The notes below the pieces were generated by a model that saw only the letters and a list, made by a program, of their open reading frames with translations, had not been told where the DNA came from and did not search any database. From assembly GCA_003194525.1 (NCBI GenBank), contig NBIV01000091.1, positions 1 through 64,000 of the forward strand: a stretch of DNA of 64,000 bases, written 5' to 3'. Source of the stretch: Gracilariopsis chorda. Its lineage: Eukaryota; Rhodophyta; Florideophyceae; Gracilariales; Gracilariaceae. Within the stretch, counting starts at the first letter, position 1; each line of letters starts with the position of its first letter. The translations under genes were made by a program, and so were the position numbers. Shown piece by piece: positions 34,650-45,931 of this stretch.

Positions 34650-35765
34650 TTACCCAACTTGGGCATTAACCAGCGTGGCTGGGGCTGCAGTTCCCGTTTG
34701 ACGGTAGTATCGCAGGACCTTCGACCGTGGGAGGTGTTCAATTGGCTCCCACGTATCCCCACTGGGGTCGTACCCGTACCAGCGGACGCAGTATTGTAGA
34801 ATACCGTCCTGGTCCCAGGTGTGTCCGACAAGTCGGTCTACTACGAACTCTCGTTCGTAGACCTGCCGGCCGTGCCGGGTGGTGGTTGTACTTCCTTGCG
34901 GGGGCTGCCCGCTGTGCGGTATAATGTCCCTTAGCAGGGTGTTCGGCGATAACTCCGGCGTTGCCGTGCGATGTGATAGCGGCCGCTGCTCATGCGGGAA
35001 GATATCCCTCAAGAGGGTGTGTGGTGCCACGGTTTTCACCGGCAAGTCATTCCCCATTGGGGCAGTTTCATTTCCGCTTTCCCGGTATTGCGGGCGAACC
35101 GCCAGCCGGCGGGGGACTTGGGTTCCGCCTTCGCAGTTGAGCTCACGAACCGCGAGTTTGCGGGAAGATGACCGCTCCTGCGGGATCGGCATTTCCACAA
35201 TCCCCTGGGGGGTCCCGTGCGACACGGTGATTGGGTGGCAAACCGCCTCCCTGCTAGGCGCACGAGCGCTCTGCACCATACGTTCCGGCGGTGCCGTGGT
35301 GTCCCCGGCTACTGACGGGTTGCCTGGGGCTAACTCCGGTACACCGGTATTTTGGTCAAAATTCCCCTTTGGGGGGTGCCGGGCAGGTGCCGATGACACC
35401 CTTTTCAGGGGAATTGCCGCTAAGCGCGGTGCACCATCTCCGTGAAGAGGAGCAGCGTCCGGTACGACCGGTTTCGAGCGTGCGATGGCGCGCGTTTTTC
35501 CCGAGTTCCTCGGTTCTTCGCCGCAGCATTGCGGGGGTTGGCGCAAATTATTCCCCGTAGCGGGGGCTTCGATTCCGTCAACGGCGGGAGGCGTTTCTGG
35601 TGCTTGCGAGCCAGGGCTTAAAGCTTTGACTGCGGCTTGGCTGCCTTTTTCCCCAGGTTGGGTGTGGGTATTTCCCAGCGGCGCTGGTGTATCTGGGCGC
35701 CTCTTCTCCGCAGGGCGCGGGTCTGATCGACCTGATTGAACCGCTTCCGCGGGGACTTCGGCCAA
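34650..35765 (-). pseudogene. Family D pol tail with chromodomain
   Basis: A 371-codon minus-strand frame. A long Pro/Ala/Arg-rich linker is followed by a clear chromodomain near the end: YEREFVVDRLVGHTWDQDG then LQYCVRWYGYDPSGDTWEP, with the aromatic cage residues Y/W/W in place. In chromoviruses this domain guides integration to modified nucleosomes. Confidence 0.8.
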
Positions 35766-35824
35766 CGGCGGCTTCGAGGCATCGCCCTGCTCAGGGGATT
35801 GGGGGCAATCGTCACCATACTCCC

Positions 35825-37036
35825 TTATCGTGGATCCTTCCCTGACAGGGGTGTGCGGTAGTTGCGCTTCGACTTCCCGTGTAGCACGGTATATTTTCCG
35901 CGTTTGTGGCGATGCCTCCGGGGATGGATCGGGCGATTGCCTTCCGCTGCTGCGGTATTGGAGTGAGGCTTCTCGTTTTCCCGAGACAAACGGTGTATTT
36001 GCCGCCTTTGCGGGGCCTGCACGTGTGGTTCCTCTTGCACAGCACTGCTCGGGAACGGGGGATTAGTGTCGCGTGACATACTCCGTGCTCCACGGTCAGT
36101 GTTCCGTATGTTACGGTGTGTTTCCCGTTGCGACGGCGATATCGTTTCTCGAAAACGAGTGTTCTCCTCCCCCTCCTTAGACGGAGCGGCGGGATAAGGG
36201 ATAACATTCCCCGCCTGGCGGGTATAGATGCGCGCCAGTGGGGCAGAAGTGGTAGGGGCGGGCGCTGAGGGGCCCGAATTACCCGGCTGAGCCGTTGAGT
36301 CTGACAGAGTCGGTAGGTCTGAGAGTCCCCGGCTGGGGTGTGGTAGTTCCGTAGGTCTAGTACTCCCGGATGGTTCCGGTGTTGCAGAGTCCGTAGAAAC
36401 GGTGTTGCCTGGATCCAGGACTACCTCTGACGAGGGAGGAGGGGCAAGGACAACACGATCACGGGAAATCCGTTCGTGCGTGTCGCCCATCTCTACCACG
36501 ACAGTGTCGGTGTTAACAGAGATGACCTTGAAGGGTCCATCCGCCACAGGCGAGAGTTTCTGACGCTTCTCCCGTTCCGGGTTGTAGTACTCCTTCCTGA
36601 TGAAGACGTAGTTATTTTCCCGAATTGGGGGGATCTTTCCTCGCAAGCGAGCGTCAAAATCCCGCTTGTAAGCGGCTTGGGCCCGTGCCATAGACTTCCG
36701 CGCAGCGGGGACCAGCTTGGAAAGCCATTGCTTCCATTGGTGCCGGTAGATACCCAAAGATGGGAAATTGTCCAAGGTAGCTTGGGGTTCCAGCGCCACA
36801 GGCGGGGGTGTTCTAGATAGAACTAACTCGAATGGCGAAACTCCGGTAGTCCGGTGTACCTGCGTATTGTACGCGTAGGTTACCGCATCAGCGTAGAGAT
36901 CCCAATTCGTTGGGTGGTCAGCGACGTAGGAACGTAACGCCGTGAGTAACGTCCGGTTAAACCGTTCAACTTGCCCATTACACTGGGGGGGGGGTAGGTA
37001 GCCGTGAACAAGTTCTTGACATCCAGGATGCGACAA
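35825..37036 (-). pseudogene. Family D integrase C-terminal half
   Basis: 403 codons. It begins within the core: QCNGQVERFNRTLLTALRSY holds the catalytic glutamate helix, then NWDLYADAVTYAYNTQVHRT and the GPY/F-like segment SPVADGPFKVISVNTDTVVV. A long Pro/Ser/Thr-rich linker follows toward the chromodomain. Confidence 0.8.
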
Positions 37037-38037
37037 ACATCCTGGAGGAACTTGCTCACGAACTGCTTCCCGTTGTCGGAGAGCACCTCCACAGGGGGAC
37101 CGTAGACAAAAATCCAGTGCGTCACCAGAGCCTGGGCCACCGTGAGAGCGGTTATCCTCCGAAGAGGGACAGTCCGTACCAGCTTAGAAAAGCGGTCGGT
37201 GATGACAAGTAGAAACTTGTTTCCACGTTTTGTGGTGAGTAGTGGTCCGAGAAGATCAATTGCGATAAACTCGAGTGGCGCCCTTGCGGGGAATAGTTTC
37301 ATCTTCTTCGCATTTTTGCGGAGTTTGACGCGATTCTTCGCACATTCGCTACAAAACCGCACAGTTGCGTAGCAATCCACCGCCATTGCGGGCCAATAGA
37401 AATCCCTTCGCAGGGTTAGGTAGAGTTTCCTCCCACCTGGGTGACCTCCAATGGGGGGGTAGTGTGATAGATGTAACACCCGCGTTTGCAGGGAATGTGG
37501 TACCACAATCTGTGGGCGGGCTTCGACCTTTCTTACGAGGTAGCCTTTGTCGTTTACCCCGAAAGGGAGATCTTCACCACCGTTGATACGGGCACGAATT
37601 CTCGTACAGCATGGGTCGCCGAATTGTTCTCGGATCATTTCTTCCGGTGATACCGGTACAAATTTTCCCGGTAACGGGTTCTCAGATTCATCTCGCGATG
37701 CGAGTAGTTCGTCAAAATCAGCATCCTCGTCCCAGGTTTCTGGCCTAGCCTCGACGGCATATTCCGGATCATCCGGGTCTATAGCCATGAAACATGGGAC
37801 TTCATCATCCTCCGTTGGGAGTGCTTCCCCACTTGTGGGTAACCGCGACAAAGCGTCGGCCTGGGTGTTCTGCGTGCCCTTTTTATAAATGACTTGAAAG
37901 TCGTATTCCGCGAGGCGGAGTCTGCAGCGCATGAGGCGTCCCGACTGGTCGGAGATATTCATTAACCACCTCAATGAAGAATGATCCGTGTACACGGTGA
38001 AGTGAACTCCCATAAGGTAGGGGCGCAGAGTGTTCAT
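36880..38037 (-). pseudogene. Family D RNase H end and integrase N-terminal half
   Basis: 385 codons: the end of RNase H (HFTVYTDHSSLRWLM, IYKKGTQNTQADALSRLP), the zinc-binding H2C2 region (LSHYPPIGGHPGGRKLYLT ... CSECAKNR), and the integrase core with IAIDLLGPL and VEVLSDNGKQFVS. Confidence 0.8.
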
Positions 38038-38076
38038 CGCCCATACGACGGCGAGGCACTCTTTCTCCGATACGGA

Positions 38077-40359
38077 TTAGTTCCGCTCATGAACATTGAG
38101 CGAGCGCGACCAATAACCAATTGGATGTCGTTCCCCCTCGAGGGTGGTTTGAAAAAGAGCACACCCGACTTGGTAGTCGCTCAAGTCCGTATCTACGGAG
38201 TATGGCAACCCAAGTTTTGGGAGATGTAGGATTGGTGCTGATGTGACAGCCTCCTTCAAGGAGTTAAAAGCTTCCGATTGCTCGGGCGTAAATGTTCCCA
38301 GTTTTGGGGGGTTCCCCTTTCGCAACAACACGTTCAGGGGCGCCGCAGTATCCGAAAAGTTCGGGATAAACCGTCGATAGACGTTGACCAGCCCCAGAAA
38401 GGAGCGCAGTTCCGTTTGAGTACGGGGTTCTTTCGCCTCAACGAGGGATTTGACTCGAGCTTTCTTGATCGCTAACCGTCCAGGACGGATAATGTGACCC
38501 AGATACTTCAAAGTATCTGTGAAAAACTCGCATTTCCTCAACTTTAGGGTAATTACCGCATCGCGGAGTACGGTCAGCAGGTCTCGGACGTGAGTGAGAT
38601 GGTCGTCCAACGAGTTGGAGGAGATGATAATATCATCAAGGTAGACCAGACAACTCCGCCACTTAAAGCGGTTGAGTAGAATATCTACTGCACGCTGAAA
38701 GGTGGCGGGGGCGTTGATTAACCCAAATGGCATTCGCTTGAAGCGGTACGTTCCTGCATGGCAGGTGAATGCGGTTTTGTCGCAATCCTCCTGTCTGACA
38801 GGTACTTGCCAATATCCCCAATTGGCATCAAGGGCCGTGAACACGGTGGCGTCTCCAAGGGAGTCAATGCACTCGTCCATACGAGGGATGGGGTACGTGG
38901 CCCTAACAGTCCCGGCATTGAGCCGGCGGTAGTCGACACAGAACCTCCAGGTTCCGTCGGCCTTTAAAGCCAGTACAACTCGGGATGCCCAGGGTGATTG
39001 AGCGGGCTCAATCACACCTGCGTGGAGCATCTCGTCCACTTGGGACTGCTCCTCTTCCCGAGCTTTCGGACCTGCCCTGTAAGGGGGTTGTGCAACCGGT
39101 CGCGCACCGGGGATTAAATCGATCCGGTGTTCCGTTGCATTAATCTCGCCAAGCGAGCCATCCCACATTGTGGTGAATTCCCGTAACATGGTACGGAGTT
39201 TGTCGCGGTGCAACTCTGGCACGTGGCTGAAGTACAGCGCTTCAAGTGCTTTTTCCGGATCAATCCGGTCGTTGCTCGATGGAGCATTGTCCTGTGGAAC
39301 AGGTCTGGTTCGCAATTCCGAGTTACTCGGTATGTTCGACGCTGAAGTAGCGGTTTCCTCCCCCTCCTTAGACTTGACGTCTTCGGACGGCGGGGCGAAC
39401 TCCTCAGAAGAGGTGGTAACTCCGAGTACATCGGCGGCTGTCATCTTTGTTGGCAGCATTCCCATAGGATGGGGGGTTACACTCCCAATTACTTGGTGTT
39501 TTACCAGATACTTGGGGTGTTTGCCAAGTTTGGCAACCAATATCCGGAAAGGGACATCCGGGGAAATGGACACAATTCCATTAGCCAGCGCCAGCTGGGA
39601 TTTCTCGTACAACGAGGCGAGGGGTTGTATAACCCGAAGACCGTGTTGACGGGAATTTACCTGCACCCAGACTTGGGACTCAGCCGGTATAGAAACCGAG
39701 GCAGCGACGCGGAGCTTGGTGGACTCGCGGGACGCGGGCGGTGGTTCCTGCGCAGCAGGGAGCGGAACTTGTTTCCGAGAGGACCGCTTTAGCGGGCGGC
39801 GAACAATCGGAACCGACGATCCGTCGTCAAGTTCTACACGCCTGAGGCGGGGCCTGATTGCGTCGACAAATCTGTCGCAGTAATCGCATCCCAGTATGAC
39901 TGGTGCTGCCAATGAACGGCAAACGATGAAGTCCAACTTCACCACAGAGGTACCAAGTCTCACGACGAGGTCCACTGTGCCCACCGTTTGTAACGGATTG
40001 TTGTTCGCATCCGAAATGTCGGGGACCACGTCAGAGTGGATACGCGACCGCACAAGCGGGGGTAACAATGATCCCACAACAAAGTTGGGGCCTGCACCTG
40101 TATCCAGGACGGTGAGAAACCTCACCATAAACTGGGGGTCAAGGCCAAGGTCGGCATAGACCTTATAATTGCGCTTGGCCAAGACGAAGACTCTACCGGG
40201 AATCTGGGGATTTTTACTCCGTATCCACGGGCGACACAACACACCGAGGTGCGCAGAGTCCGCGTCAGCGGTGTCTTTCCTCGAGAGGACTTTCACCGGG
40301 GAGCGAGGCGAGGACGCCTCGGGCGCCAACAGCCTCGTTCTTGAGGACGCCTCTCCCAA
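38077..40359 (-). pseudogene. Family D protease, reverse transcriptase and RNase H
   Basis: A 760-codon minus-strand frame, long for this window. Protease box FLTVLDTGAGPNFVV near residue 80; RT from about residue 420 with FCVDYRRLNAGTVRATYPIP, VFTALDANWGYWQVPV, RMPFGLINAPATFQRA and the standard active site LVYLDDIIISS; connection region LRSFLGLVNVYRRFIPNF; RNase H start SVDTDLSDYQVGCALFQ. Conserved residues look normal although the DNA is packed with hairpins. Confidence 0.85.
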
Positions 40360-40376
40360 AGGGGAGACTCCCTCAG

Positions 40377-40712
40377 TTAGTTTTTCGCCTTTGGCGGTGG
40401 GTTGGTTTCCTCGACAACGAGTGCTTCATCCCGTTGACGGGGGTTTCTATCCGCATAAGCGGGGGTTGCAACGGATGGTTGCGTGATCTCCCGAATCGGG
40501 GTGTATGAAGCTTGCCACGCACGCGGGGTCTGTGGTAGGGCATGGGAAAAGTCCGTTTTAGCACGGAGGTAGGAAGCCGTCGGGACGGAACGTTTCTCCT
40601 CTGCAGTGAGGGCCTCATCATTTGCCACCACCTTGGCCATATCCTTCAGTGAACAAATACACTGAGGGGAGGTATGGCCATGGGCATAGCACAGGTGGCA
40701 AATGAGAGCCAC
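40377..40712 (-). pseudogene. Family D Gag zinc knuckle region
   Basis: A 111-codon minus-strand frame with one knuckle, CHLCYAHGHTSPQC (C-x2-C-x4-H-x4-C), near its start. It sits between Gag and the protease frame. Confidence 0.7.
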
Positions 40713-40853
40713 TACCGCGACACGCGGATTATTATTCCGAGTATCGGAGAAGCGAACCGCACGGCGGGTGTCACTCCATCCAGGCCGTTGATAACGGGAT
40801 TGACCGTTTGAAAACGGGAGTCGTTGGGGTTGAACCCCACTGTTACCACCGTG

Positions 40854-41831
40854 CTAAACGGGGTCTTCCGTTCCTGTATCACGGGTCATCTCCGTCGTTG
40901 ACGGTAATTCACTGGTGGGTATCGACAAACCATCCTCCTGCACTAAATGCAAGGTATCAAATCCCTGTCCAGGGTTCCCATCCGCGGTGAGCGGGAGAGA
41001 GGAAGCTTCTCTTTCCAGCAACGACGCCTTGGCGGATTTAGACCGATTGTTCGGAGTTCTTGCACGAAGTGCATCCCCTTCCGCTCGGGCGTGTTGGACC
41101 AGCTCGAGGTAGGTGATCCTCCGCTTGTCCTCCCGATAACGGGTAACTAAACTCCGGATTGCCGGGTCAAGACCATCAATGACCATGGTACTGCGCTCCC
41201 CAGCGAGGTATACCTTACCACATCTGTGGAAAGCCTTGTTAAGGCGCACCGAGTAATCGGTCTCGGTCTCTCCAGCACACTGGCGTGTATCTTGCAAAGC
41301 GATGATAGCCTGCTGAATAGCGGTGTTGGTGGCGTAGGAGCGCAGAAGAAACTGCACAGCCTCCGGCCAGCAAGTAACTCCTCCCGTGGAGGCGCGAGAA
41401 GATCCTCTGACAGAGGTGTACTGGTCCTCCACCACTCCCCGTAAGAAATACGGTAAAGCCAAATAGGCTTGTCCCTCATTCATACCGAGGATATCGGCCT
41501 CCGCTACAAAGCGGGATAGGAAATCCAGTACTAGGACTGGGTCCTCTCCAGTAAAATACTGATTGCGGAGCGAGAGCTGCATTCGCTTAATGCATTCTCG
41601 CACCTTTCCCGTACCACGGGGCGTACGTCCAAGTGACGAGTCTTCGAGCCGGTAGTACCGGTATGATAAAAGCTTCCGGTAATCCGGGTTTTTCGGTTTC
41701 AATTCCCGAAGACCGGGGTGTCTTCTCCCCTTCTGGCGGGTTCGGACCACACCTTCAGTGGCCGATGACCGCTTCGAGCGGGAGGAGTAGCCTCGCTTCT
41801 CGTCCTCCGAGTCGGAGTCCGAGGAGCTCAA
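40854..41831 (-). pseudogene. Family D Gag body
   Basis: 325 codons. Ser/Asp-rich start, then a Ty3-type capsid region: QYFTGEDPVLVLDFLSRFVA, YLALPYFLRGVVEDQY, WPEAVQFLLRSYATNTAIQQ and ETETDYSVRLNKAFHRCGKV. Likely capsid protein of the particle. Confidence 0.75.
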
Positions 41832-41891
41832 GCTAACCGAATGGTTTCGGGATGAGTCCGACGATGTAGAAGAATCGGAGTCCGAATATTT

Positions 41892-42551
41892 TCAGTGTTG
41901 TTTCCGTCGATGACGGCGTTTCTTCTTCCCAGCAAGCTGGTCGTTGTGCGATGCCTCGTTTACCGGATAATCCGGGGATGGTTTGTCCTTGAGGACGAAC
42001 TGCTCCAGCGTCTCCAGGCGGGCACCAATCCGATCAAATCGGGCTTCAACTCCTTCGATGAAGGTGGCGGGTTGTCCCAAACTCTCCAACACGGAGTTGA
42101 CGTCGGACCGTAAATTACGGAGTTCCTCGGCCACCTCCTTTACGGGGGTTGCCAAGACCACCTCTTGGAGGGATTTTAGTTCCCCTACAAGGGTGTCAAG
42201 GGCGGTCCACAGAGCGCGGACCTGGGATTCCAGGGAAGTCCCCTGGGGGTTGTTATCGCCCGTTCCACGGGGGTTTGAAGCCGCGACAGCGGGAGCAGGC
42301 CGGGGTGCCTGGGGGACTGCGGCAACAGCCGCAGTCGATGCTGCATTCCCCTGCGGGGGTGATAACGAGGGCAAAAGGAGGTTCCGGGGTTCCCGGTCGG
42401 GGGTATCATTCCTCGGTGAAGCGGCGCCAGTACGGCTGGAATTTGTCCGTATAGGGATACGGGGTACGAACCGAACTTTGGATGTGTCCGCGTTGTCGCG
42501 GGAGCGACTCCGTGTAACCACTGGCTCCGCATCGGAGGGATTTCTCGACAT
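41892..42551 (-). pseudogene. Family D leader frame with coiled coil
   Basis: 219 codons, the first frame behind the 5' LTR. Ser/Arg/Pro-rich N-terminus, then a heptad-like stretch (LESQVRALWTALDTLVGELK ... VEARFDRIGARLETLEQFVL), ending in a Lys/Arg/His cluster. It may be the N-terminal part of Gag or a separate protein. Confidence 0.6.
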
Positions 42552-42653
42552 GAGAAAATACCGTTACGACGGGAAACGATCACGGAACTTCCGGTAAATA
42601 AAAACAAACCTCGTAAGAGGGAAAAAAACCAATTCTAGGTCGGGAGACCACTT

Positions 42654-43478
42654 TGTGGTGCAATGCCCCAAAGGGGAAAAACACCGAAAGACGTTCGGGA
42701 TCTTCCTCTCACGAGGTGAACCCAGTTGGGTAGAGCCCTCCCAGAGGTGTCACGGCGAAGCCGGTTTGTAAGACCAGGGACACCTGTCGCGACTCGCGCA
42801 GGGAGGTGAAGGCGAAGAATCGGTATCCGCGTGAGCGGGGTGTGATCCTCAGTAGAGGTATGTTTCCACGTAAGTGGGGGGGTGTGAGCGGATGCGCACA
42901 CGAGGGCCGCGGATAGCGGGAGGTGCTACCCTAAAAAGGGGGAAAAGGAAGGGCGAAGAGGAGGAAGAGAGGACGACGTGAGTCGCGAGAGCGACGAACA
43001 GACAGGGCGATGCCGGTAACAATATCCCTATACAGGGCGAAACACCAATATGATTGGAACAATTGTACTCCCAAGGATGGGCTTCTTTAGATGTGCAAGG
43101 GGGTTAGATGTCCCGTGGTTTACGGCGTTTCCCTCCAAGGAGGAGTAGAGTACGCGCGCAAGCGGCAACAACTAGAGCCAATTCCCCAGGTTGGGGTCCC
43201 TTGTTGGGGAAGGTTTACTGGTGCGACGGCAGTGCGCCGTCGCACTAAGTACTAGCTTCCCAGAAATGGGTGTGAAAATAATAAATAATATTAACTAAAA
43301 TACTCCACATTTCGTGGCAACATCCACTACTGTGGCCAACCGCCAATTGACCCAAAACCGTGTCCCACGTGTCCATATCCACCATTGTGGTGCGTATTTC
43401 ATACACGCACTACACAACCGATAATATCGGGAAAACGTTCAAGTACCTAGAATCCCTCCCTGAGGGCGTTGCACTTCA
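42654..43478 (-). repeat. Family D 5' LTR (825 bp)
   Basis: Same length as the left LTR, about 25-30 differences. It carries a long stem GCGACGGC/GCCGTCGC near 43224-43244 and CCGAT/ATCGG near 43419. Confidence 0.9.
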
Positions 43479-44039
43479 GCAAACAAGAACAGAACAACTT
43501 TACTCCTCTTCGGTAGCTGTTTTTGGTCCTCTGCTAACCACCAGTCCTCGGTACGGCAACAGAATTACTCGGTACATATGCTATCTACGGAGTTAAACCA
43601 CAAGTAACGACACATACAAATGAGTGCAACTTAGGGGCGTTCTACGAGTTGACGTTAATGATAGAACGAAAATTTTGGCAAGGTTTTTTCAAAGTTTCCA
43701 AGAGTAAAAGCGTTCTATCTGTCTGGAATGCAAATGTGCAGTCAACCCTGGATATGCCTCGTTCGAGTCCTTGCTTTGTAGACCTTATGTTTGACCGCCG
43801 AGTCCAAGACGCTGTTAACGCTTTGCAGGTGTCCTGCTTACGCAAACCACCGTCACGAAGAAATTGCCAACAATGGCTTCATCGAGTAGCTCTCCACATT
43901 TTAAACACCGATCTTACGATTGCACTCTCCAACAAAATGCTGCGTAACACAAAATATATTCTGCCAAGACCTACGTTTGATTTTCAAAAACACATACGTA
44001 ACATATCTGATGCACTCTTCGCTCGCATGTACTGACTTA

Positions 44040-45066
44040 CGAAGGCGCATTTTTTCTTCTACACTATGCTTTGTACCAAACACTCAAACGCAGTCGACGA
44101 TTAGATTCAGCTGCTGCAAGTGCCGTTTCATCAGCTGTGATGCTGTTTGTGACGCTATGATTACTAGCTGGAGCTAGTTATCTGGATCTGTATTGGCCGT
44201 ACGAGATTGCCGTTTCTACTGTTTATCGTGTATTTGAGGAAACTTTGTGTGCTTTGAATAGAGTACTTCCAGGTTTGCACTTTCCATCCACCGAAATAGA
44301 ATGTCTTATAAGCGCAAAGCAGTTTCAACAACTACGAAAATCTCCGTTTGATGGTATAATAGCAGCTCTGGATGGTATTGCTATCGAGATAAATCGGCCT
44401 GCAATTCCGGATGCCACAGATCCAAAAAAGTACTATAACAGAAATGGATTATTTGCCATCGCTTTACAAGCAGCAGTAGAAGCAAACTCCAAGTTTTCAT
44501 TTATATCCGCTAGGCACGCGGGGGGTACGCACCATTCGACTGCTTTGGCTGGAACAAGGCTTTACGACTTGTTGAAAGGTGATTTTCTTCCGCTCTGGGC
44601 CACTGTGGTCGCAGACGATGCGTACTCTAATGATGGAAGACTTCTAACGCCATAATCTGGTAAAGGACTAACTGGGAAGCAAGATGCGCTCAATTATTAT
44701 CATTCTTCTTGTCGGATTTGTGCCGAGCAAGCATTCTGCATTTTAGTTGCTTGCTTTGGAATATTTTTTTCGGCACTATTTTATCCCATTGCGAAGTCCA
44801 CACTTATAATTATGGTGGCATTAAAGCGGCACAATTTCATAATCGACAATGCCGACGGGTCACTGTTTGATATGATACCAGCTCATGAAATGAACAGTGT
44901 AAGAGGCTTCCCAATAGTCCACTTTCAAGATATTCTACACACTCAAAGAGATAAAAGAAGATCACGAGAGTGGAGGAGAGACACCAGTGTGATTAGAGAT
45001 TCTCTCGCTGAACAACTTTGCAGACTAGTTTTTGTACGCAAAAGACAGAATCGCGACAACATGTAA
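44040..45066 (+). pseudogene. Harbinger (DDE_4) transposase pseudogene
   Basis: The core reads AGASYLDLYWPYEIAVSTVY from about 44168, then the first catalytic Asp in AALDGIAIEI (about 44375), the second in VVADDAYSNDG (about 44615), and the glutamate in ICAEQAFCIL (about 44720). ALKRHNFIIDNADG and a helical tail end at 45066. Upstream (about 44060-44160) further N-terminal sequence lies in a different frame. An in-frame TAA at 44653-44655 and at least one frameshift near 44155 break it; otherwise the catalytic residues are all present. A longer plus frame at 43649-44035 could hold earlier N-terminal sequence but is not recognised. Confidence 0.8.
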
Positions 45067-45931
45067 CTCCATGAGTTGCCTCCGTTCTGCTATTCTCTGT
45101 GTTCTTGGCGTTGCGTTCCAGCGCGAGCGAAAAACTTCTACCTTTGTTGCCGCATGCCTTCTTCTTCTGACCTCCATTTCTCAGGCTGTTCCGGCCACCC
45201 CACTGTTCTCAAGCCCCATGCTTCCCTCGCCAAACAACCGTCCCGACCTTCCAACCTCCCACTTTTCGCATCACACTCGCTTCCTGTGACTTAGACAACT
45301 CCTCAACATCATACCTCAAGCTCTTGTCGCAGAGCTCTGTTGACAAGACAAATAGTATTGCTTGACATCACTTGTTCAATCTACAATCTCCGGTATGAGA
45401 AATGAGTACTGCTATTTCTGCATCGATCAAACCGTGCACCTTGGTGCACGGTCACGATCTTGCCACCCTCCTTGGGCCCAGTTTCGCAGTGACTTGTGCC
45501 ATAGCTGCACCTGCATCGCTCACGGGTGTTGCCTTTCTCTTTATACCTGCCAGTTGAACACCAAAAAGAGCTCCATCATTACCGCACAATTGTGCAGCGT
45601 TCATCAAAAAGTACGACTGGTACACGTCTCCGCTGTTCACTGCTCTATGCTCGTCTTCACCGACATGTTGCTTCCGTTTTTAATCCCCAACTAGCATACC
45701 ATAGTTCGTTAACCGCCAGCCTGCGCCAATCGAAGCCTCATAGTGTCCACCTCCCCTTCGATAACCTTTCCCACGCACTTCATGATGATAAATCTACTCT
45801 GCTGAACCCAAACTACCCATAAGTTTCTTCAATATTCTTTGAAACATTGCTTTGTCATCATCATTTGATGCATGCTGTAGCATTTCTTTCGTCTTCGAAA
45901 TAGAGTTCAGCGTAGAAAACGCCGAACGGGT
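45067..45931. other. Intergenic part of the Harbinger element
   Basis: Pyrimidine-rich plus strand with overlapping short frames and no similarity I recognise. It separates the 3' ends of the convergent transposase and second gene. Confidence 0.5.

Larger units (their letters stand above)
31790..43478 (-). mobile_element. Giant chromodomain Ty3 retrotransposon (family D, 11.7 kb) with antisense gene and pervasive hairpins
   Basis: Two LTRs of 825 bp (31790-32614 and 42654-43478) with TG...CA ends, flanked by a perfect duplication GCAAA (31785-31789 and 43479-43483). Orientation is minus: gag at right, pol in the middle, chromodomain at 34650-35765, antisense gene at 32689-34458 before the 3' LTR. 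Primer-site candidate TGGTCTCCCGACC near 42650; purine tract AAGGGGGGGAATA (minus) at 32615-32627. LTRs differ by about 3 percent. Gag-pol is in about six open pieces, so about five breaks, some of which could be natural recoding. The DNA is GC-rich and saturated with short hairpins. Confidence 0.9.

Noticed and set aside
44812-45066. Separate small plus-strand gene
   Set aside because: It is the C-terminal end of the Harbinger transposase, in the same frame as the core.
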